A DNA stretch of 64,000 bases from Neospora caninum Liverpool (Eukaryota; Apicomplexa; Conoidasida; Eucoccidiorida; Sarcocystidae), in contig NC_018396.1 of assembly GCF_000208865.1 (NCBI RefSeq), forward strand, positions 6,921,513 through 6,985,512, read 5' to 3'. This document shows positions 58,880 to 64,000 of this stretch, piece after piece. Each line of letters starts with the position of its first letter. Position 1 is the stretch's first letter. The notes under the pieces were generated by a model. That model did no database searches. It had not been told where the DNA came from and saw only the letters and a list, made by a program, of their open reading frames with translations. The position numbers and the translations under genes are program-made.

Positions 58880-60797
58880 GCTTCATCTCAGAAACGGCTC
58901 CCCGGCTGAGCACCGCAGTGCCGCCAAAAGAAATGTGAGAGGCATGGTGTTTCGATGTACGCTGACAGAGGCTGCTTGAAAGTGTGGGGGCTCCGCGAAT
59001 GCAATCGTTCCACGGCGTCGAAGGTGACGGTAGTGAAGGGCATCTTTGGTTTCATCACGCAAGGTGTGTATTCAAATGGTCGGGGAAGAAGACGAGCCGA
59101 TAAGTGATTGTACTGCGATTCTATGGAATGTTTGCACACCTGTTACGACGACTGACACCATAATTTCCGTTTTAGTGTTTTTCCGAAGCTGACCCCTCAT
59201 ATGGTGTGGTGGCTGGAGGTAGGACAGCGTTGCCATAGACCGGCTTCCAGTTCCGCTGCTTTAGTACGGCAGCGATTCTTCACAGTTTGGTTAGTATTCG
59301 TGCCTGGTACTCAAATCTGTATGAGGTGCTAACCTTAATTCGTCGGTTTTACTCAGGGATGTGATCCTGACGGATGAGCTGTTTTCAAGTGTAGAAAGGT
59401 ATCGTCACTCGCAGGGCTGGTCTGGATCAAAACATGCTGGCACTTCCAGATTCGTGGTAGTGCGGTCATGTAAAACTAATGTATCACATTATACGAAGCA
59501 TACCGTTTTATCGGGGAGAGTGAAAACGAACGGGGCATGGTGCCTTCGCTTTTAAAAGCAAAATGGGGTGGGGTGTGTAGCTCTACTGACCTCTCATTTG
59601 ATGTAGTCAAAGAGAACCTAGGGAAGACAAAGTATGCTCCGGACAAGACTAGTAACCAGGAGCATTCTTCCATATCCTGCGTGAATATTGAGAATTCTTG
59701 GTGCTTTCACCAAATGATTTAACTGTTACAGACATTTGCACAGACCGAGTGTGTGTCGGCAGTAGTCATTCTGGAGGTTGCCCCGCATCACAACGCGGTA
59801 GTGTGTGCACGTCTGCTAGCCTAGGAAATGTGATCGCGTCGCCCGTCGAGCAGCCGCACTGCGAATGCACTCTGAGCAACAGCAGCGAAATTTTCAGGGG
59901 ATACCTGGGAATACGGAACCGACGGTGGACAGTTGCACTGCCTTACAGAGCCACTGTAGCCCAACACGATGAGCGCCTTTCGTCAGCCGCCTTTTTTACA
60001 CACAGCAGCGCACGGTTGCAAAAATGAGGTGTAAGGAGGCAGACGACGCTCAACCCGCAGTCGTTCTCTCCCCCGAGTGTGTTAGAAATTCCGAGAAAAC
60101 AACTGAGCCCCACACGAAGTAGCACATTGACAGCAATGTCAGCTTTTGGCACCTGAACCGGAGGAAGTCTGCGATTTCGGTGAATGCGGAGGGATGTCTC
60201 TGAGCACTATCGTTTTTAGGATAAATCTTTGAGAAGTTTATCACAGAAAAACGTGGTGCTCGCGCCACGAAACGGTGTCATGTATAGCAAGTGGTCCAAC
60301 ACCGAAACCACACTACTGTCAAGCAATCTCGATTCGATCTACAATGTTTTGTCAAGAGTTGTTGCTTCTTCAGCCCCTGATGCAATTTTTACTCTCAAAT
60401 GTACAGAGGCCACAGAACTTTGATAGGTGACCGGAAAAGAGGGACATGGTCGAAATCCTGGCAGTAACAAGCCGCATGTAAGCCATTACAGAGCTGACTT
60501 CCCCCTCTCCCGTCACGCAGATCCCCCGTTACGTCTCCCCCGGGCGCATCAACGGCCCCCCTGCCCAGGCTGAATTTGACAGACTCGGACTTAGCAACTC
60601 GCGTCATTTTTACAATTTCCACGCGATTTCCCAACAGAGGGCCCACCTCGACCCGGTCTGCGAATGTGCATGCATTCGCGAACAAACAAGCAACTCGAAA
60701 CTCTGCAGGTATCACAATGGAAGCAACCCACGCACTTCCGTTTGTCTCAGTAACGCCTCAGTGCCCCGCACTCCTTCCAGGGTAGAATTGGTCGCGC
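58880..60797. other. Tail-to-tail intergenic region UBL/ETFA
   Basis: AT-richer than the genes on each side. Only short frames occur, none with a domain. It is probably the two 3' UTRs plus spacer. A TGCATGCA at 60,667 lies on the 3' side of ETFA and is not promoter-placed. Confidence 0.55.
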
Positions 60798-63656
60798 CTA
60801 CTGTTGAGGCAGTTTCGCTGTCAGTTCTGGCACCACCTGGAACAGATCGCCATGTAAGCAGTAGTCTGCGATCTGACCGCAATTGCATATAATACAGAAC
60901 GCCTTGTGAAAACAGGTAATTCAGTACGGTGCTTCCGCTACGACAGAAAGAAAGCTGGGCAAAACTGATAAGAAACGTGTTGTTTAGTCGGATGCTAACC
61001 TGGACAGAAATATAGGAAGTAGACACCAGGTAAATCATACGCATTGTAGCTGGTGGCAACTCTGAAAATATCGAAACCCGTAAGTGGCGAGAAAAACAAG
61101 AGAGGACAAAGAAGAAAAAAGGAGACTAGCCTTGAAGAAACTGCTGATGAGCACCGTTGGTAGTATGGCACTTGTTTCTCTTGCCAAAAGCAGTTTAGCA
61201 ACCGGTCTTCTATCGCTATTCCATAATGTCCTCATGAGAGTTGTGTCATACCCTGTATCTGGAACCCCGCCTCAAAACCGCAAGAAAATGTTTTCTCCGG
61301 TTTTCGGAGCTTGCGGAGTGTGAGGCAAAAGGAGTCAACAGCTTCGGCCACTGCTCAGGTACTCAGCCAGTGCGGAAAAAGCCCTCGGGCGTTCTCCATT
61401 GAAATGATTCTAGACAGGCATGCTCTAGTCCTGTGATTGTCACAGGACACCGCTGATAATCTCGAAGGTTTCTGCAGGTTTGAAGCTGAACTAGAAACAG
61501 TCCTTACTTGATGGAACTCTCTGAACGGATATCGTAAGAAAGCAGACGGCTCCTTAAAATCTCAAAACCAATTTAGAACTCACTTGAAATATTGGTGCCC
61601 CGAGATCGTTATTGATCGCTACAATGACTTTCGAGTCCTTCATTCCTGCCATGTGCTGGGTTGCCCCGCTGATGCCCACTCCAATGTATAAATTCGGTGC
61701 AACCACCTTTCCTGTTTGTCCTATCTGTATCACAAGAAATGGCATTACAAGCTACGAAGGGAAAGCTAGACTTGCATAATGCCAAGGAACAGATGGTGCC
61801 TCTGTGATGGGGAGGCAACTTGTCACCCTTCCCGGACGGGTAAATGCGTGAGTCATGCATTTACGTCGCCCGGTGAGCGTGAAAACCCATACTATTATTG
61901 GTAGCAAAAAAGAGGTATGTGGCACATGGAGTTGAAAAAGACCGCTCCGCAATGTAGCAGCGTTCCGGGTTTAGTGAAGAGTTCGATATGGACCAGGTAC
62001 TCTCGGCGCCGAGACAGTTTGGCATGGTAAATATCTGAATGCATCTGCACTCCTGTCCTCACGTGGGCTCGACAAAAAAAATGCCTGGTTGAAGGGGAGC
62101 CATACAGCATTTGGATAACCCCGCATTCAGCAGGAAAGCTACAGCATGAGCGAAAACTCACAGCTAGTGGTAAATTTTCCACTCCAAACGGATAGTCTGT
62201 CCCACAGTGGAAGGCACAGAGGATACGAAAAGCCGCCTGGCTCTGGTGAAAAGACGAAACCAACTTACTTGGAGGTCATACGCAGCGTATCCACAGTCGA
62301 CAGCCGCTCGCGATGCTCCGACTGCACAGAACAGTTGTCCGGAGAAGAGGGGCCACGTTTCAGGAATGATAAAAGTGACAGTAATTTCATATAGATTCAC
62401 ATGGAGGACAACGATCCCTCCACCTCTGGCACATTCCCTGCTCACGGAAGAGTAATCTTGAAACATTTCTCCACGGGGACTACAGAATGAGCCTGAACAA
62501 ATCTCTCTCAGTCCTGAAGAAAGTGAGGCAGTCGCCTTGTTAAGCGCGTCCGACGGTACTCCAGTGACGCGCCGATCCTGCAGGGTTACACAAAATCCTT
62601 CTGATTCTGGCTCCTCAACAATGAAAATCGATGGCTCGGAAAAGAGAAGGAGCTTAACGCCAGAAACAAAGTCCTAGCATCTGGAGGAAATCCCCCTTCA
62701 CTGACTTGCTGCATTACGAAGCCTGGCTCTGAGCGGTTCCAAGAGCCGGGAGAACTCAGACCTGCTCTTCAGGCCTCGGCCGCCTGCTACGACCTGCACG
62801 GAATGAGGGGGGACACGTAACTTCGGCGAATCACACGCTCCGGGGAATTCTGTTTTAGGCATGCGAGCACGTACAGAGCCGACCATAACCGGGACATTAT
62901 GTCAAGCTCCACTGTCCGGCTTTCTTTACTCGCGCTGGATCCGCGGGTACACTTCGGCTGTGCGCGCTTCCCTTTTTTGCCCAAGTGCGTTCAGTCGGAG
63001 GCGGCATAAACTACGCTGACTCGCTGCACTATAAAAGCAAAACTTGCTGTCGTCGGTAAAATAAACATGCAATACGGTATTCAACCTGGTTGATGCAGAG
63101 GGGCGCGTCAAACACAGCAGATAAATTATCCAACAGAAAAGTACTGTGCATACCACATCAGCTGATGCGAGTTGAGGTTTATCGTCCTGCGTGAAGTCCT
63201 CGTTTATCCAGGTCTGTAAACATAGCATGATGGCATACAATACTTGGGACTGTTGGTTTTGAAGGATGGAAATCGAGAGAGTCAGGAGTGTCTCCTCTGC
63301 TGTCGATGCCTGCTGTTCGCAGATGCAAAACTTTTCGTGTTCGTTGGTAGAATTCAGTGGCTTCCCTAAAAAGAGCCACCCGTACCGGTCGGAGGATACG
63401 AATTCTATATCTACAAACGAAACGAGTCACTAGTCTTCATTGAAGCTAGGCCACTGTGACCTTTATATGCCGTCTTGGCCCGCAGGGCATTTCTCCCCGC
63501 CCCTTTCGCTTGGCGCCGACAGAGCCATACGGGAACGCGTACAAGCTGAGAAAAGTCCTCAACAGCCGGAAGGTCTTCGACTGGGGCACGATCATTTCTT
63601 GGTCTCTCGTCTATTGCCTCGCCGACAGGGAACGCTGTGGCACAGACCGTTAGCAC
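60798..63656 (-). CDS. ETFA: Electron transfer flavoprotein alpha subunit (3' part; 5' exons beyond the window)
   Basis: Six exons read in continuous phase: 63,656-63,543; 63,213-63,154; 62,793-62,706; 62,321-62,269; 61,724-61,584; 60,872-60,798 (stop). Together they encode 176 residues covering the C-terminal FAD-binding half. Landmarks in order: [118 protein letters not shown]. These match the universal ETF-alpha signature, including the [13 protein letters not shown] and GISG segments that hold FAD. ETF moves electrons from matrix acyl-CoA dehydrogenases to ETF:ubiquinone oxidoreductase. The usual ADYG(L/I)VADLF reads [10 protein letters not shown] here. The N-terminal half must lie right of 64,000, since exon 63,656 begins at an acceptor. 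Confidence 0.96.
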
Positions 63657-63855
63657 CTGCAAGCAGAATCATCGCTGATCAATCCACGGTAGTCTCCACG
63701 GCACTCAAGGGGCCCTAAGGTGTACCGTTAGACCAACCTGGGCGGCGGACCGTTGACGATTGGCTGCGGAAATGAACAAACTCTGTTGTTTTCACCATCA
63801 CGCAGTGCCACCGCGTTCCTTTGTAAAAGTACGTTTACGGTATATATATATATGC

Positions 63856-63894
<39 letters not shown>

Positions 63895-64000
63895 TCTACC
63901 GAATTGTGCTGTGTTGACCTGACATGGAATCTTCGGTCAAAGTTCTTGGCTCAATCCATAATACGCTTAAACTTGCCGTCGTGGCGGGGGGGGGGGGGGG
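63657..64000 (-). other. Intron of ETFA with (TA)n and terminal poly-G
   Basis: Upstream of the acceptor at 63,657 no further ETFA exon is recognisable. A TA-rich microsatellite occupies about 63,841-63,891. The window ends in a run of G (63,986-64,000), probably abutting an assembly gap. Confidence 0.6.
63841..63891. repeat. (TA)n microsatellite
   Basis: An interrupted TA repeat with GC and CA interruptions, in the ETFA intron. Confidence 0.95.

Noticed and set aside
59478..59500. Thirteen-base match to one arm of loxP (ACATTATACGAAG)
   Set aside because: The second arm and spacer are absent. A 13-base chance match in AT-rich DNA is unremarkable.
62787..62984. Frame with [15 protein letters not shown] that looked like the ETFA linker
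   Set aside because: The exon at 63,213-63,154 joined to 62,793 gives an exact ETFA alignment in phase, so this stretch is intronic.

Overview
The window looks like nuclear DNA of a cyst-forming coccidian apicomplexan (Sarcocystidae: Toxoplasma, Hammondia, Neospora or Besnoitia). The evidence is GC-rich coding sequence, GT-AG introns of about 100-600 nt, very long serine-, acid- and alanine-rich low-complexity regions inside conserved proteins, pyrimidine-rich 5' flanks, TGCATGCA palindromes, and an SRS (SAG1-related) surface antigen gene. I cannot fix the species from sequence alone.

Layout, left to right. (1) A giant SUN-domain (Sad1/UNC) membrane protein gene, + strand, about 4.3-15.6 kb, two exons. 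(2) A two-exon SRS GPI-anchored surface antigen gene, - strand, 17.5-18.8 kb. (3) A probable mitochondrial membrane protein, + strand, about 22.0-24.0 kb, exon phases unresolved. (4) A six-exon gene, + strand, 26.7-34.1 kb. It encodes an indole-3-glycerol-phosphate-synthase-like TIM barrel behind a bipartite (apicoplast-type) leader, followed by an unusual 1,100-residue alanine-rich tail. (5) Tail-to-tail with it, an eight-exon gene for a large helical-repeat (HPR/FASTK-RAP-type) mitochondrial RNA-biology protein, - strand, 35.1-42.7 kb. (6) A secreted two-TM dense-granule-like protein, + strand, 46.3-47.1 kb. (7) A gene-poor accessory stretch, 47-52 kb, with small ORFs and an intact 110-codon Ty3/gypsy-type Gag capsid ORF. 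(8) A large hypothetical nuclear-type protein, - strand, 52.0-55.9 kb. (9) A two-exon small ubiquitin-like protein, + strand, 58.1-58.9 kb. (10) The 3' half of the electron transfer flavoprotein alpha subunit gene, - strand, 60.8 kb to the right window edge, six exons readable in phase.

The genes do not form operons and mostly serve unrelated compartments: nuclear envelope/ER, cell surface, mitochondrion, plastid, and secretory granule or vacuole. Exon models were built by eye from splice consensus, phase continuity and family alignment. Where all junctions keep phase (SRS, IGPS-like, HPR protein, UBL, ETFA) I regard the structure as strong. Start codons of the SUN protein and the 52-56 kb protein, and the splicing of the 22-24 kb gene, remain open. 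Most promising for follow-up are the plastid-type IGPS-like fusion with altered catalytic acids, the free-standing Gag ORF, and the SRS protein whose two domains lack opposite partners of the same disulfide.
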